A model generated the notes under the pieces. That model did no database searches and was not told where the DNA came from. It worked only from the letters and a program-made list of their open reading frames with translations. This document shows positions 49,247 through 59,237 of a stretch of DNA of 64,000 nt, one piece after another. The first letter of the stretch is position 1. Every line of letters begins with the position of its first letter. Source of the DNA: Rhodopirellula halodulae (GTDB taxonomy: Bacteria > Planctomycetota > Planctomycetia > Pirellulales > Pirellulaceae); contig NZ_JAJKFV010000011.1 in the NCBI RefSeq assembly GCF_020966775.1, forward strand, positions 299,023 through 363,022, read 5' to 3'. Both the position numbers and the translations under genes were made by a program.

Positions 49247-50665
49247 TCACGCCTTCTCCAAACGCGATGTCCACTGCTGGATCTGCTCGCGAACTCGATC
49301 CGGTGCGGTCGAACCTTCGCTGCGGAACGCGGCGATCGCATTGGCGGTCCCCAACACTTCGTAAACCGATTCGTCGATCTGATCGCTGAGGGATCGATAC
49401 GTTTCGATCGGCAAGTCGGACAACGCGACGCCGGTCTTCATGGCTTCTTGCACGATGGCACCAACCAAGTGATGAGCGGTCCGCTGCGGCATGCCTCGAG
49501 CGATCATCCATTCCATCAACGTGGTCGCGTCGAGATAACCCTTTTCGATGCGTGCCGAGATCGATTCACGCTTCAGCTCCGCGCCGCGAACAATCGGTGC
49601 GGCCAACTCCAGCATCGCTCGCGTGGTGTCAAACGCGTCGAACAATGGCGGCTTGTCTTCTTGCAAATCACGGTTGTAGGCCAGCGGCAGGTTTTTGATC
49701 AGCAACATGAGTGTTTGCAGTGCACCCATCACCCGAGCCGACTTGCCGCGAGTCAACTCCAACGTGTCCGGATTGACCTTTTGTGGCATGATGCTGCTGC
49801 CGGTGCAGAAAGCTTGCGGGATTTGAATGAAGTCGTACTCGACGGTGCTCCACAAAATCCACTCTTCCGCCCAACCGCTCAGGTGAGAGGCGATCATCGA
49901 CATCACAAACGTCGATTCCACCACAAAATCGCGGTCGCTGCTGGTGTCCAAACTATTCGCGGTGATGCCATCAAAATCGAGCGCCGCGGCGGTGTGTCGG
50001 CGATCAATCGGCAACGTTGTTCCCGCGACCGCAGCGATCCCCAGCGACGATTGATTCACCCGTCGACGACAATCCGCGATGCGTTGACGATCCCGTTCGA
50101 ACTTTTCGATATAAGCCAACCAATAGTGCGAGGCGAGCACCGGTTGTGCCCGCTGCAGGTGCGTGTAGGCGGGTAGCACGATGTCAAAGTCATTTTCACA
50201 TCGCGAAAGAAAAGCGGCTTGCAGATCGACCAGCAACGCATCAATTTCATCGAGGGATTGCCGGATCCACATCCGGGTGTCCGTGCTGACTTGGTCGTTC
50301 CGACTGCGCGCCGTATGCAGCTTTCGTCCGGTGTCGCCAATGCGATCAATCAAAGCTTGTTCAACATGCATGTGGATGTCTTCCAGCTCGAACCGCATCG
50401 GCAACTCGCCTCGGTCCAGCTCGCCTCGGATGACCTCCAAAGTGTCCTTGATGAGTTTGAATTCCTCTTCCGTCAACAAACCAACTTCTCGCAGCATGTC
50501 CGCGTGAGCGATCGATCCGCGAATGTCGTGTTCGTACAACCGCGAGTCGAAACTGATGCTTTCGGCGTAGGCTTCCAGCCGGCTATCGGTTTCAGCTTGG
50601 AAGACACCACTTCGAGACGGACTGGCCACGGTTGACTTTCTGGGTGAGAGGTTTCGAATGTTCAA
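49247..50665 (-). CDS. argH: argininosuccinate lyase
   Basis: Splits argininosuccinate into arginine and fumarate, the last step of arginine synthesis. The 472-residue protein belongs to the fumarase/aspartase superfamily and shows the signature GSSIMPQKVNPD near residue 290, the DIHMHVEQALIDRIG and HTARSRNDQV blocks of ArgH, and the catalytic Ser in the flexible loop of the signature. The N-terminal 20 residues are low complexity. It stands alone, with a divergent gene starting about 30 bp upstream, so the two promoters overlap. No other arg gene is nearby. Confidence 0.96.
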   Translation of the reverse strand: MNIRNLSPRKSTVASPSRSGVFQAETDSRLEAYAESISFDSRLYEHDIRGSIAHADMLREVGLLTEEEFKLIKDTLEVIRGELDRGELPMRFELEDIHMHVEQALIDRIGDTGRKLHTARSRNDQVSTDTRMWIRQSLDEIDALLVDLQAAFLSRCENDFDIVLPAYTHLQRAQPVLASHYWLAYIEKFERDRQRIADCRRRVNQSSLGIAAVAGTTLPIDRRHTAAALDFDGITANSLDTSSDRDFVVESTFVMSMIASHLSGWAEEWILWSTVEYDFIQIPQAFCTGSSIMPQKVNPDTLELTRGKSARVMGALQTLMLLIKNLPLAYNRDLQEDKPPLFDAFDTTRAMLELAAPIVRGAELKRESISARIEKGYLDATTLMEWMIARGMPQRTAHHLVGAIVQEAMKTGVALSDLPIETYRSLSDQIDESVYEVLGTANAIAAFRSEGSTAPDRVREQIQQWTSRLEKA

Positions 50666-50697
50666 GATTCAGTGCCTGCAACGCGGGCACAAATAGA

Positions 50698-53600
50698 ATG
50701 TCGCAAGACACGGCTGGTGAAAACCACGCTGCCGATCCCCACGAGACTCTGATCATGCCTTCCACGTCGGAACAATCCACCCCCGTTGGCTTTTTGTTGC
50801 CCACGATTCTCACCGCAGCAGCCAGAGCGATCTCGGTGCTCACGCTGGCCAAACTGGGGGTTCTGTTGGGCGTTTGGTGCGGGTTGGGTGCGGGCCTCAA
50901 CCAGTCGTTTGCTCAATTTCCGTTTCCCATCGCTCCGGTCCAGCCGCCCCCGATCGCTCCCGTTCCATTTGGTGCTCCAGCCTCGCCACAACCGGGCGGC
51001 CCACCACAACCAGGCACCCCAACGATCGGTGTGGACGTTCGCGTCCAAGCGGTCGCGGGCACCCCGTACGGCGTGGCGGTCATCGAAATGCCACTGACCA
51101 ATCCGGTGGTTGGCCCCGGGCCCGGTCCGCTGACCATCGATGGCGAAGCAGCTCCGGCGAGCACACGCATTTTGTATCCCGTCAGCAATGACGTGCGAGT
51201 GACCACCGGCCGACCGCCATCAGAACAGCCCGTGCCCCGCATCGGCCGCGGACGGTTGCTGAACCGCATGGGCAACCTGATTCGCGAATTGGCATCGGGC
51301 GACGAAGCCACCGAACAAACGGTCGGCCGACGTGTCATGTTTTTGTTCACCGGCGACCAACCATTTTCCGTTCCTGTTCGAGACCACTTGGGCACGTTGA
51401 CGATGGTCGATGTCCGCCCCGTTTCCGATCCGGCGTTGGCGGCATCCATGCAAACCGCTTGGTGGGAAGAAACCACCGCCGTCGCGAAAGCTCAGATCGA
51501 CGCGACTGATACACCTCCATGGATTCCGACCTACATGATTGCCATGTTGTCGGGCCGACTGAACTTGCCACTGCCCGCTTGGTTTGGCCGCGGGAAAGAA
51601 TCCGAGACCAAGGATCCTTTGTTGAACACGCTGGAATGGATCGGCGGAGCAGCGGGCGTGGCCAATGAAGTCTTCGCCAGTGCGGCAGCAGGTGGGTCAC
51701 TGCAAGGCACCTTGGACGATCCTTCTCCCACCCAAGTCGCCGCGTTACCGCTACCGCAAGCCCCCGCATGGCAAGTGCCAATGACACCGGCGTTGGAAGA
51801 GCCGCCCGCGATGGAAACCATCGCCAGCTTCGTGCCACCGGAGTGCTTTTATTTGCGGTACGGATCCTTCGAAAATTACCTGTGGTTCCGCGATCTCACG
51901 CAGGAATACGGCGGCGACATTTCGCGAATGATCACGCTCAGCGGTGTCAGCAACGAATCGGCGCAGCGATTGGAAGAACAACTCGGCGTGCAAACCAATG
52001 CAATGAGTCGCTTGCTCGGGCCCAGCGTCATCGAAGACCAAGCTTTGATTGGTCGAGACATGTACCTGGATGACGGAGCCTCGATCGGTGTGCTGTTTCA
52101 TTCGAAGAATTTGTTTCTTCTGCGAAGCAGCCTGAACAATGACCGCAGCAAACTGGCAAACTCCGATGACTCACTGACGCTCAAGACAATCGATTTGCCA
52201 CATGGAACCGCGACCGTGATGCGTAGCAGCGATAACCGGGTGCGTTCCTTCATGGTGGAAGCCGACCCGTGCATTTTGGTGACCAACAGCCAAACGGTTG
52301 CGGATCGTTTCTTAGAAGTCGCTCAAACGGGGCAGTCACTGGCCGCCACCAATGACTTTCAACTGGCGCGTTCTTACATGCCACTGGAACGCAACGACAC
52401 CATTTTCGCGTACTTCTCCGCCGAGATGCTGCAGGGCTTGCTAGACCCAGCTTACCTGATTGAACTTCGACGTCGCATGCAGGCGGAAGCGGACATTGCG
52501 CTAGTGCGTTTGGCTCGCATGGCCGCCCAATCACACGCGACACAGGATCGACCCGCCGTTCGCGAAATTGACGCTTTGATTGAAAACGGTTTTCTGCCTG
52601 AGAACTTTGGCGATCGGGCCGACGGCACCGGGGTGGTCGCCTTCGCCAACCAATTGGTCGACACGCGGCGAGGAGCCCGCGGCACGTTTCTGCCGATCGC
52701 GGACAATCCAGTCGAACGCGTGACCGCCAGCGAAGCACGTTGGTACGGTCAGATCGCATCGGCTTATGACGATCAGTTCAGCTCACTGGACCCAATCGTG
52801 ATTGGCATTCAACGCGAATCGTTCCCGATTGATCCGAACGGACCGAGTAACGGCGAACGAAGAGAACGACTAACGATCCATGCCGAGATTGCTCCGTGGC
52901 AACCTGAAAACTACGGAAGCTGGGCCAAGCAATTGGGGCCGCCCACTCAAGTCGCGATGGAGTTTGCGCCGGATGACGTGGTTGCCCTGCAAGCTCACGT
53001 GGCATCGGAAACCCTTGGGCCGCCAACACACCTTTTCGCCGCCATCAAGGACTCGACGCCACCAGAACCCGAATCCATCGATGGTTTGCTGAGCAAGTAT
53101 CGAGCACTGAAAACACTACCGGGATACCTTGGTGCGTGGCCTCAACCCGGGGCTCTGGATCGCTTGCCGCTGGGGCTTGGCCGAGGCCAGCCGGTTGGTC
53201 CTGGAATGACTCGTTTGATTGGCGGTCTCTATCGCTACACCGGTGGCGGATTCAGTGTGCTGTCGTTTCAACCGGAAGTGTTGGACACATCCCTTCCGCA
53301 CCTGTCGGCCAACGAGGTGGACGATCCGGCTCAGGTGCGTGGCCGCATCGACAACCTCAACGGCACTCAGCTGGAAGGCTGGGTGAATCAACAACTCTAC
53401 GAACGAGCGGCCGCCGCCAGCCGGGCCGGAGCCGATTTTCTCAATTCGTTGATGTCACAGCTTGGCGTTCCCGTCGACGATGTCATCGATGAAGCCGAAT
53501 TGGTGCTAGGCGGGCGGCCGCAGTGCCCACTCGGCGGCGAGTATCAATTCGATCCGAACCGCCGTCGATTCATCAGCACCGCTTGGTCATCGGACCAATT

Positions 53601-53736
53601 GGGACCGTCTCCTTACGCTCCCAACGGCTACCAAACTCCACTGCTGACATGGTTCCGCGGTGCGGAGTTCCGATTGACTCAGTACACCAACCGATTGATT
53701 GCGGACGCCACGATCGAGATTGCCCGCGCTCAGTAG
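50698..53736 (+). CDS. large exported protein of unknown function
   Basis: About 1012 residues from 50698 (MSQDTAGEN); Met at 50755 (MPSTSEQS) is an alternative. A hydrophobic segment (ISVLTLAKLGVLLGVWCGLG) ending near SFAQ looks like a signal or anchor. A Pro/Gly-rich stretch follows (residues 75-125). The remainder is globular, mixed alpha/beta, without a motif I recognise; YLRYGSFENYLWFRDL opens what seems a conserved core near residue 390. The protein is probably periplasmic. It resembles large planctomycete-specific proteins, and I offer no function. Confidence 0.8.
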   Translation: MSQDTAGENHAADPHETLIMPSTSEQSTPVGFLLPTILTAAARAISVLTLAKLGVLLGVWCGLGAGLNQSFAQFPFPIAPVQPPPIAPVPFGAPASPQPGGPPQPGTPTIGVDVRVQAVAGTPYGVAVIEMPLTNPVVGPGPGPLTIDGEAAPASTRILYPVSNDVRVTTGRPPSEQPVPRIGRGRLLNRMGNLIRELASGDEATEQTVGRRVMFLFTGDQPFSVPVRDHLGTLTMVDVRPVSDPALAASMQTAWWEETTAVAKAQIDATDTPPWIPTYMIAMLSGRLNLPLPAWFGRGKESETKDPLLNTLEWIGGAAGVANEVFASAAAGGSLQGTLDDPSPTQVAALPLPQAPAWQVPMTPALEEPPAMETIASFVPPECFYLRYGSFENYLWFRDLTQEYGGDISRMITLSGVSNESAQRLEEQLGVQTNAMSRLLGPSVIEDQALIGRDMYLDDGASIGVLFHSKNLFLLRSSLNNDRSKLANSDDSLTLKTIDLPHGTATVMRSSDNRVRSFMVEADPCILVTNSQTVADRFLEVAQTGQSLAATNDFQLARSYMPLERNDTIFAYFSAEMLQGLLDPAYLIELRRRMQAEADIALVRLARMAAQSHATQDRPAVREIDALIENGFLPENFGDRADGTGVVAFANQLVDTRRGARGTFLPIADNPVERVTASEARWYGQIASAYDDQFSSLDPIVIGIQRESFPIDPNGPSNGERRERLTIHAEIAPWQPENYGSWAKQLGPPTQVAMEFAPDDVVALQAHVASETLGPPTHLFAAIKDSTPPEPESIDGLLSKYRALKTLPGYLGAWPQPGALDRLPLGLGRGQPVGPGMTRLIGGLYRYTGGGFSVLSFQPEVLDTSLPHLSANEVDDPAQVRGRIDNLNGTQLEGWVNQQLYERAAAASRAGADFLNSLMSQLGVPVDDVIDEAELVLGGRPQCPLGGEYQFDPNRRRFISTAWSSDQLGPSPYAPNGYQTPLLTWFRGAEFRLTQYTNRLIADATIEIARAQ

Positions 53737-53807
53737 TTCCCGGCGTCTGCAGTCATGACATTCGCTCACGTGATGCGCCACTCGGAGTCAACCGACTCGG
53801 GTGAACA

Positions 53808-55157
53808 TCACTTGGTGTTCAAACAGCAAAGCTGGTCGTTGATTCGCAGGAACAAACGACCATCGGCATAGGCGGGCGTGGCTCCGACGGGGCCGCCCAA
53901 GTCAAACTTGCTGATCGATCCCGGCTGATCGCTAGCGGACATCACGTACGCGGTCCCATCCAGCGAGATTGCCAACAACTGATCGCCAACAATGATCGGC
54001 GAAGCACCGAAGTTTCCGCCCAAACGCTTGCTCCAAACATTGCTTCCATCTTCCCAGCGGACGCAGGACGCGATCCCATTGTCGGAAATCAAAAACATCC
54101 AAGGACCTTTGACGGCTGGGGTGGGGACGTAGGGAGCCGCTTTATCAATTCGGAACACCTCCACCGGCTTTTGCGAATCATCCTGTGGGATTCGGACCGC
54201 AGACAAGTAGTTGCCTCCTCCGCCACTGCCGCAGGTTCCAAAGGCCAAATCACCGATGACCAACGGGCAACTGCAGCACCGTTTGTTGAAGACATTCAAT
54301 GACCACTTCAGTTTTCCAGTATCTGGATCCAATCCAAAGATCCCGTTACCGGTGCTGGCACCAATCAAGTAGCGTCCATCCGTGGTGGGAACACCATAGG
54401 AAGGGCGCGTGGAGGTCAGTGGTGACTCCCAGATGGTTGCTCCCGTCGATGGATCAAACGCCAACATGAAACTTTTGCCCGGCGTCTGCCAAGCTTCCAG
54501 GCTCTTGGATTGCTGGTCGTTGAACAACAACAGTTTGGAATCGATCACCACGGGGCTTGCGCCAAAACCATGCACACCCGACCAAGGGCCCAGATTTCGG
54601 GACCAAATCAGCTCGCCGTTCAGATCGTAAGTGAGCAACTCCGCATGGTTGGCGTCCGCGTAGGCAAAATGGACTCGCCCTTCATGGACCGCCGGAGTGC
54701 TCGAAGCAGCGGTGTTGCGACTGTGCCGGTGACGCTCGACGAAGGGATGCGAACGCTTCCAGAGCAACTCACCCGTCTTGGCATCGAGACTCAGCAAATT
54801 CAGCGACATCGATTCGGTGTCTTGCTCCGCCGACGTGCTGAGCAAAAACACTTTTCCATCGGCCACCACGGGTGACCCGACATGACGGGCGTTTAAGTCA
54901 GCCGTCCATGCATAGTCAGCCTCGGTCCATTCGGACGGCAGCGTGCCCGCACCGGCGTCACCGTGCGATGCCTCGCCGTGAAAACGACTCCAAGAATCTG
55001 CCACATTTCGCGGCGAAGACTCCTCGGCCAGCAAGGTTGCCGGAGCGGCCAGGGTGAGTCCCGCGCAGACAGCGAATCCTCGACAGAGGGAGGGCAAACC
55101 GAAGCGTTCGGAGACTCGCTGGACTGATTTCAGACGCATATTGACGGTGGTGGGCAT
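53808..55157 (-). CDS. exported PQQ-like beta-propeller protein
   Basis: A 449-residue secreted propeller of the BamB/PQQ-repeat type. After a signal region ending near TLLAEE come repeated blade motifs: AWTADLNARHVGSPVVADG, LLSLDAKTGELLWKRSH, MLAFDPSTGATIWESPL, IFGLDPDTGKLKWSL and GSNVWSKRLGGNFGASPI. There is no evident catalytic Asp or PQQ-ligand set, so it is more likely a binding or scaffold protein. A second in-frame start at 55139 (MRLKSVQRV) is equally good. It is divergent from the FemAB-like gene. A role in outer-membrane assembly is possible but unproven. Confidence 0.87.
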   Translation of the reverse strand: MPTTVNMRLKSVQRVSERFGLPSLCRGFAVCAGLTLAAPATLLAEESSPRNVADSWSRFHGEASHGDAGAGTLPSEWTEADYAWTADLNARHVGSPVVADGKVFLLSTSAEQDTESMSLNLLSLDAKTGELLWKRSHPFVERHRHSRNTAASSTPAVHEGRVHFAYADANHAELLTYDLNGELIWSRNLGPWSGVHGFGASPVVIDSKLLLFNDQQSKSLEAWQTPGKSFMLAFDPSTGATIWESPLTSTRPSYGVPTTDGRYLIGASTGNGIFGLDPDTGKLKWSLNVFNKRCCSCPLVIGDLAFGTCGSGGGGNYLSAVRIPQDDSQKPVEVFRIDKAAPYVPTPAVKGPWMFLISDNGIASCVRWEDGSNVWSKRLGGNFGASPIIVGDQLLAISLDGTAYVMSASDQPGSISKFDLGGPVGATPAYADGRLFLRINDQLCCLNTK

Positions 55158-55304
55158 ATTTTCAGGTGAGAGAAAGGGGATTGCCGCGTCGGGTTATGAC
55201 GACTTTGCGGGAGGTGGGAGGTGGAGTCGTGAAGACGCTGTGATTGTAAGTCAAAACCACTTGCCCGTCGCAACAAACAGACGGGGGGTGGCCTAGAGTT
55301 CGAC

Positions 55305-56642
55305 ATGATCCACATTGAAATCTGCAAAGCGCCCGAAGACTTGTTGGCCAACGTGAACGCCTGGGACGGTGTGGCGGGGGGGATCCCCTTTCGTCAATCG
55401 TTTTGGCTCCACTCTTGGTGGCAACAATTTGGTGATCCCGCGCGGGCTTACTTCCTGTTGGCTCGCGATGAGGATGACGTTTGCCGTGGCATCCTGCCGC
55501 TGGAACGATCGCCTGACGACCTGCGTCGGTTACAAACCATCGCCGCCGGCAACGTCTGTACCGATCACGTTTCGCTGCTTGTCAACGCGAAAGACCGTGA
55601 TGAGGTGATTCGTGGATTCGCCAACCACTTGCTCGAGGTCGCTGGCGATCGCGAATTCGGTTGGGACCAAATTGATTTCGACGGCACCGTGGCGGGTGAC
55701 CCGACCATGGAATCGTTTCTACGTTGCCTTCAAGACTTTGGCAACGAACCGTCCGTTCGGACTCGGATGAATGTCTGGTTCAATCGCTGCGAACCGACGT
55801 GGGACGATTTGCTGACCAAACGCTCACGCAAATACCGCCATCGAGTGCGGCGTCTGCTGAAGCAGCTGGACGAAAGCGATGGAGAACTGTTCGTACGAGA
55901 TGTAAGCGATCCGAACCAAGTCCACGAGGGTCTTTCAACGCTCGTGCGTTTGCATCAACAACGCTGGGAAGGCGTTGGTGAACCGGGGACCTACGCTGAT
56001 CCACGTCTTTTACGGTTTGTTACGAACGCCACACTCGAGATGAGTGAACGCGGTCGCTTGTTGTTGCCGCAACTGGTGTATCGCGGCGAAGTCATCGCAA
56101 CCGAACTTCACTACATCGGTGATGACCAGCGTCAATATTGCTATAGCACCGGTGTGAACCATGCATTCCCCGAATTGAAGCCGGGCATTCTTTTGAACTC
56201 ATACATGTTCCGCGAAGCCCATCGTCACGGTCGTGCGGGCATCGACTACATGCGTGGCGATGAGACCTACAAGAGTCGCCTGCATTCTCAGCCGATTCCG
56301 TTGCTAGAAATCACACTGTTCGCCAAACACGCCCGTGGTCAAATGCGACGTGCACAGGATCACGCAACACAAATGCTGAAGGTTCAGTGGCGGAAGATGA
56401 AAGAGCTGCCGCAATCGTGTGTACTGAACCTGGACGAAGCATTCCGCGACGAATACCGCGAATACTTACCTGACCAATCCGTCGCGAAAATGCCGTTGGG
56501 ACAGTATCAAACCTCCTCGAAGCTCCCCGTCGCGAAAGCGATGGAAGCCCACGCATCGACGACCAAAGCGATGGATTCGGTGCTGGAGCCGACTTCCGCG
56601 GGCGTCTATCCGGCGTTTGGTCTCGCTGCCGAAACGGTTTGA
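55305..56642 (+). CDS. GNAT-fold protein of the CelD/FemAB-like group
   Basis: A 445-residue protein with a double GNAT fold (Acetyltransf_6, BioF2-like). The C-terminal fold shows LVRLHQQRWEGVGEPGTY, the strand LVYRGEVIATELHYIG, then YYSTGV-type sequence CYSTGVNHAFPELKPGILL and AGIDYMRGDETYKSRL. Members are found in exopolysaccharide and cell-envelope loci and are thought to transfer acyl or aminoacyl groups. The gene is 12 bp upstream of a second GNAT gene, so they form an operon. The last 60 residues are extra and polar. Confidence 0.87.
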   Translation: MIHIEICKAPEDLLANVNAWDGVAGGIPFRQSFWLHSWWQQFGDPARAYFLLARDEDDVCRGILPLERSPDDLRRLQTIAAGNVCTDHVSLLVNAKDRDEVIRGFANHLLEVAGDREFGWDQIDFDGTVAGDPTMESFLRCLQDFGNEPSVRTRMNVWFNRCEPTWDDLLTKRSRKYRHRVRRLLKQLDESDGELFVRDVSDPNQVHEGLSTLVRLHQQRWEGVGEPGTYADPRLLRFVTNATLEMSERGRLLLPQLVYRGEVIATELHYIGDDQRQYCYSTGVNHAFPELKPGILLNSYMFREAHRHGRAGIDYMRGDETYKSRLHSQPIPLLEITLFAKHARGQMRRAQDHATQMLKVQWRKMKELPQSCVLNLDEAFRDEYREYLPDQSVAKMPLGQYQTSSKLPVAKAMEAHASTTKAMDSVLEPTSAGVYPAFGLAAETV

Positions 56643-56654
56643 GGCGGCACCAAC

Positions 56655-57374
56655 ATGCCCTTCACCCATCTCTACCGAGCGATCCGCCGATTACACGTGA
56701 TTGACGTCACCTGTTTGCTGCATGCGGATGCGAATACGGTCACGGACGCACCGACCGCGGACAGCCGGCTTCTTGATTCCGAGATAACAATTCAACAGAT
56801 CGCTCCAGCGGAACTCGCAAACCTGAAAAGCGATGATCGGATCCATCCCGTGGTCGGCTCCGGCATCGCACACACCGACGCTTCCTCCGATCACATCGCC
56901 GGAGACCAGTGGCTGGTCGGTGCGTTCGAGAACGAACGTGTGGTCGCGTTTGTCTGGGCCGCAACCGGATACATTCCCGCGTCTGACAACTACAGCCGCA
57001 GTGTTCATCTCGGATCGTCTTTGACCATGCCGCCTCACTGCGGTTTTCTGTTCAACGCATGGACGGATCCAAATCATCGTGGTCGCGGTCTGATGGGTGC
57101 ATTGCTTCGCGAACTCGTTGCGAAAGATCTGCTACAGCTCCGGCTCACCGATTGGTTCGCAACGACCGACTGGACGAACCATGCCTCCCAGCGTGTCTTT
57201 GCCAACAGCGGATTCGAAACGATCGGACGTCTCTACCGAATGGGGCGAGGCCAGATGCAAGCAAGCCTGGTGCCCGATTTGGAACGTCGTATGAATCAAA
57301 GTCTGACGAGCGACGATCCACGAAGCCGACCCTTGATCGCATCGGACGCACCGGGCCTGCGCCGGGCTTGGTGA
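56655..57374 (+). CDS. GNAT-family N-acetyltransferase
   Basis: A 239-residue cytoplasmic acetyltransferase. The acetyl-CoA pyrophosphate loop lies in DPNHRGRGLMGALLRELV near residue 140, and the motif B region in TNHASQRVFANSGFETIGRL near 175-195. The first 45 residues are not family-like. It follows the CelD/FemAB-like gene by 12 bp, so both may modify the same envelope component. The acceptor is unknown. Confidence 0.85.
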   Translation: MPFTHLYRAIRRLHVIDVTCLLHADANTVTDAPTADSRLLDSEITIQQIAPAELANLKSDDRIHPVVGSGIAHTDASSDHIAGDQWLVGAFENERVVAFVWAATGYIPASDNYSRSVHLGSSLTMPPHCGFLFNAWTDPNHRGRGLMGALLRELVAKDLLQLRLTDWFATTDWTNHASQRVFANSGFETIGRLYRMGRGQMQASLVPDLERRMNQSLTSDDPRSRPLIASDAPGLRRAW

Positions 57375-57405
57375 CCACTCGCCATTGGTTGAAAAAGCCA
57401 CGAGC

Positions 57406-58329
57406 TCACACGGGAAATTGACGCCTGATCCAACGGAGAGCGTGTTCGACAACGGGTCGATGGTCTTCATCCAGAATCCCGTCGTGCGGCAACCCTGATA
57501 GCTCGACCACATGCTTTTGTCCCACGTAAGCTGCATGAACACCTTGTTGGTACTCGGGCAGAACCAGAGTGTCTTTTTCGGACATCAGAAAGACGGCGGG
57601 CAACTTGCATCGCGCCGCCAGGTCCATCGCATCGACGCTCTTTGGCAGAACCGCCGACACGTGTTGCATCGCCGTGGTCGCTCGCCAACGAGCAGAAATA
57701 TTCAAGATGACGCGGCGTAGGTCAGGTGGATTCCGAACCCACAGCACGGCCGCAGGATGGTCCGCCTTCAGCGTGGCGGCGACGTGCATTGCGGGCAAGC
57801 ACCCCAAACTGTTGCCGCACAACCACACACGAGTCTGCTTGCCGTCTTCTCGTTTGCCCGCACGCGCCGCCAAGACTCGCTCGGACCAAGCCGCGGCAAA
57901 CTCGGAGAACGTTTTCAACGACGGCTTCCCGGGACTGTTTCCATACCCCGGCGGATTCCACGTCCAGACTTCCGCAGACCTGTCCGATTCGGCATTCACT
58001 TGCAAAGGAAACGGGGACGAGCGTTCAGCACGGCCTCCGGTGCCAGGGAATTTCAGCACCAGATCATCGGGACGTTTCAACGCTTCCCAAGACTCAAGAT
58101 GTCCCGGTTCCTCAATATCCCACGACGCTGCAGCCCCCAAGCGATGGACAAAACATTCGATCCATGGCGAGTCGCCATGTTTGGAATGCGATGACCTTGC
58201 CGCCAAAGGCACGCGGCATCTGATCTGGGGCCTGTAATCAATCGGCTCCGTCGTCGGTCGCAAAACAAAGCGGTTCAGCAAACCGAAACGAATTCTGCGA
58301 GACCAATTTCGAATCGGCTGCATGCTCAT
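57406..58329 (-). CDS. alpha/beta-hydrolase family protein
   Basis: A 307-residue serine hydrolase candidate. Conserved parts are LVLKFPGTGGRAERSS (oxyanion region), WNPPGYGNSPGKPSL, the nucleophile elbow WLCGNSLGCLPAM with Ser near 170, the acid region VFLMSEKDTLVLPEYQQ, and the C-terminal His in SGLPHDGILDED. The full triad can therefore be assigned. It is coupled by ATGA to the membrane protein upstream. Substrate is unknown; an ester in the envelope is plausible from the neighbours. Confidence 0.85.
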   Translation of the reverse strand: MSMQPIRNWSRRIRFGLLNRFVLRPTTEPIDYRPQIRCRVPLAARSSHSKHGDSPWIECFVHRLGAAASWDIEEPGHLESWEALKRPDDLVLKFPGTGGRAERSSPFPLQVNAESDRSAEVWTWNPPGYGNSPGKPSLKTFSEFAAAWSERVLAARAGKREDGKQTRVWLCGNSLGCLPAMHVAATLKADHPAAVLWVRNPPDLRRVILNISARWRATTAMQHVSAVLPKSVDAMDLAARCKLPAVFLMSEKDTLVLPEYQQGVHAAYVGQKHVVELSGLPHDGILDEDHRPVVEHALRWIRRQFPV

Positions 58330-59237
58330 GCCTCGACCGTCTCCGCGGTCGTAGCATTTCTGAAATCAGTTTCTGATTGCAGTTTGGAAGGGATCCATCC
58401 GGCCAGCGACAAACCGATCAGCGGACAAAGCACGGAGAACAGCATGAAATTCGAAAAAAGAGCAATGAACGTGAAGACACACGCACCGATGATGGCTGCC
58501 CATCGTGGCGGCAGCAACCAAATCCCCAAACCACCAATCGCCTCCACCAGCACGACTTTCCGGCTGTAGGCTGTGGCGATCGTTCGCAAGGTTTCTGTTT
58601 CAAAGGTGCTTCGCAGCCAGTTGAACACCCAAAAATCACGGTCAACGAAGTAGATTTCCCACAAGACTTCGCCGGACCAATATTCAGGCGTCCATTTGCC
58701 GGCTGCACCGCCCAGCAACACCACCGAGACAATGACGCGGCTTAGACGACTGGCTTTGCGTTGAAGTTCCCGAGCCGAGTCGACATTCAATCGAGTGCAG
58801 TACCAAAAGGCCCACAAACTGCACCACCAAAACGTGACAAATGTCATGTCGTTGTAGCTGCCTTGGTGCCACAGCATCACCGTCGCCGCCAACCAAGTGA
58901 TCGCCGAGGCAACCTTTCGCTTGAATGCGTCTTCCGTGATCCAAGCCAATACGATTGAGATTGCCGCGATCACATAAGCCGCACGGAGGACCGTCGCGGA
59001 TTGCAGCCACTGCGGAAAGAACGTGTGCTGGATAGGAATCGCGTGATAAACCCGATCGGCCAACAAGAAGAATGACCACTTCCAAAACAGCCCGAGCATC
59101 ATGCCCGCCCACGTCAGATGCAGCGGCGTGAGCGATGTCCACTTCACCGTCGCCAGCGGATGGCGATCCATTTGGGCATGAACCGACATGGACCGATTGC
59201 TATCGTTTGCTTCCAGTGCGGAGTCCATCGCGTTCAT
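58326..59237 (-). CDS. polytopic membrane protein, HTTM/DoxX-like, unassigned
   Basis: About 303 residues, with the start set at 59237 (MNAMDSALEAND) where ATGA overlaps the stop of the upstream gene. It has six to seven hydrophobic segments and Trp/His-rich patches such as TWAGMMLGLFWKWSFFLL, ATVMLWHQGSYNDM and LLGGAAGKWTPEYWSGE. The layout recalls HTTM (vitamin K-dependent carboxylase-like) and DoxX-type proteins but I cannot confirm either. It is the middle member of a three-gene coupled operon with a hydrolase and a small anchored protein. Confidence 0.75.
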   Translation of the reverse strand: MNAMDSALEANDSNRSMSVHAQMDRHPLATVKWTSLTPLHLTWAGMMLGLFWKWSFFLLADRVYHAIPIQHTFFPQWLQSATVLRAAYVIAAISIVLAWITEDAFKRKVASAITWLAATVMLWHQGSYNDMTFVTFWWCSLWAFWYCTRLNVDSARELQRKASRLSRVIVSVVLLGGAAGKWTPEYWSGEVLWEIYFVDRDFWVFNWLRSTFETETLRTIATAYSRKVVLVEAIGGLGIWLLPPRWAAIIGACVFTFIALFSNFMLFSVLCPLIGLSLAGWIPSKLQSETDFRNATTAETVEA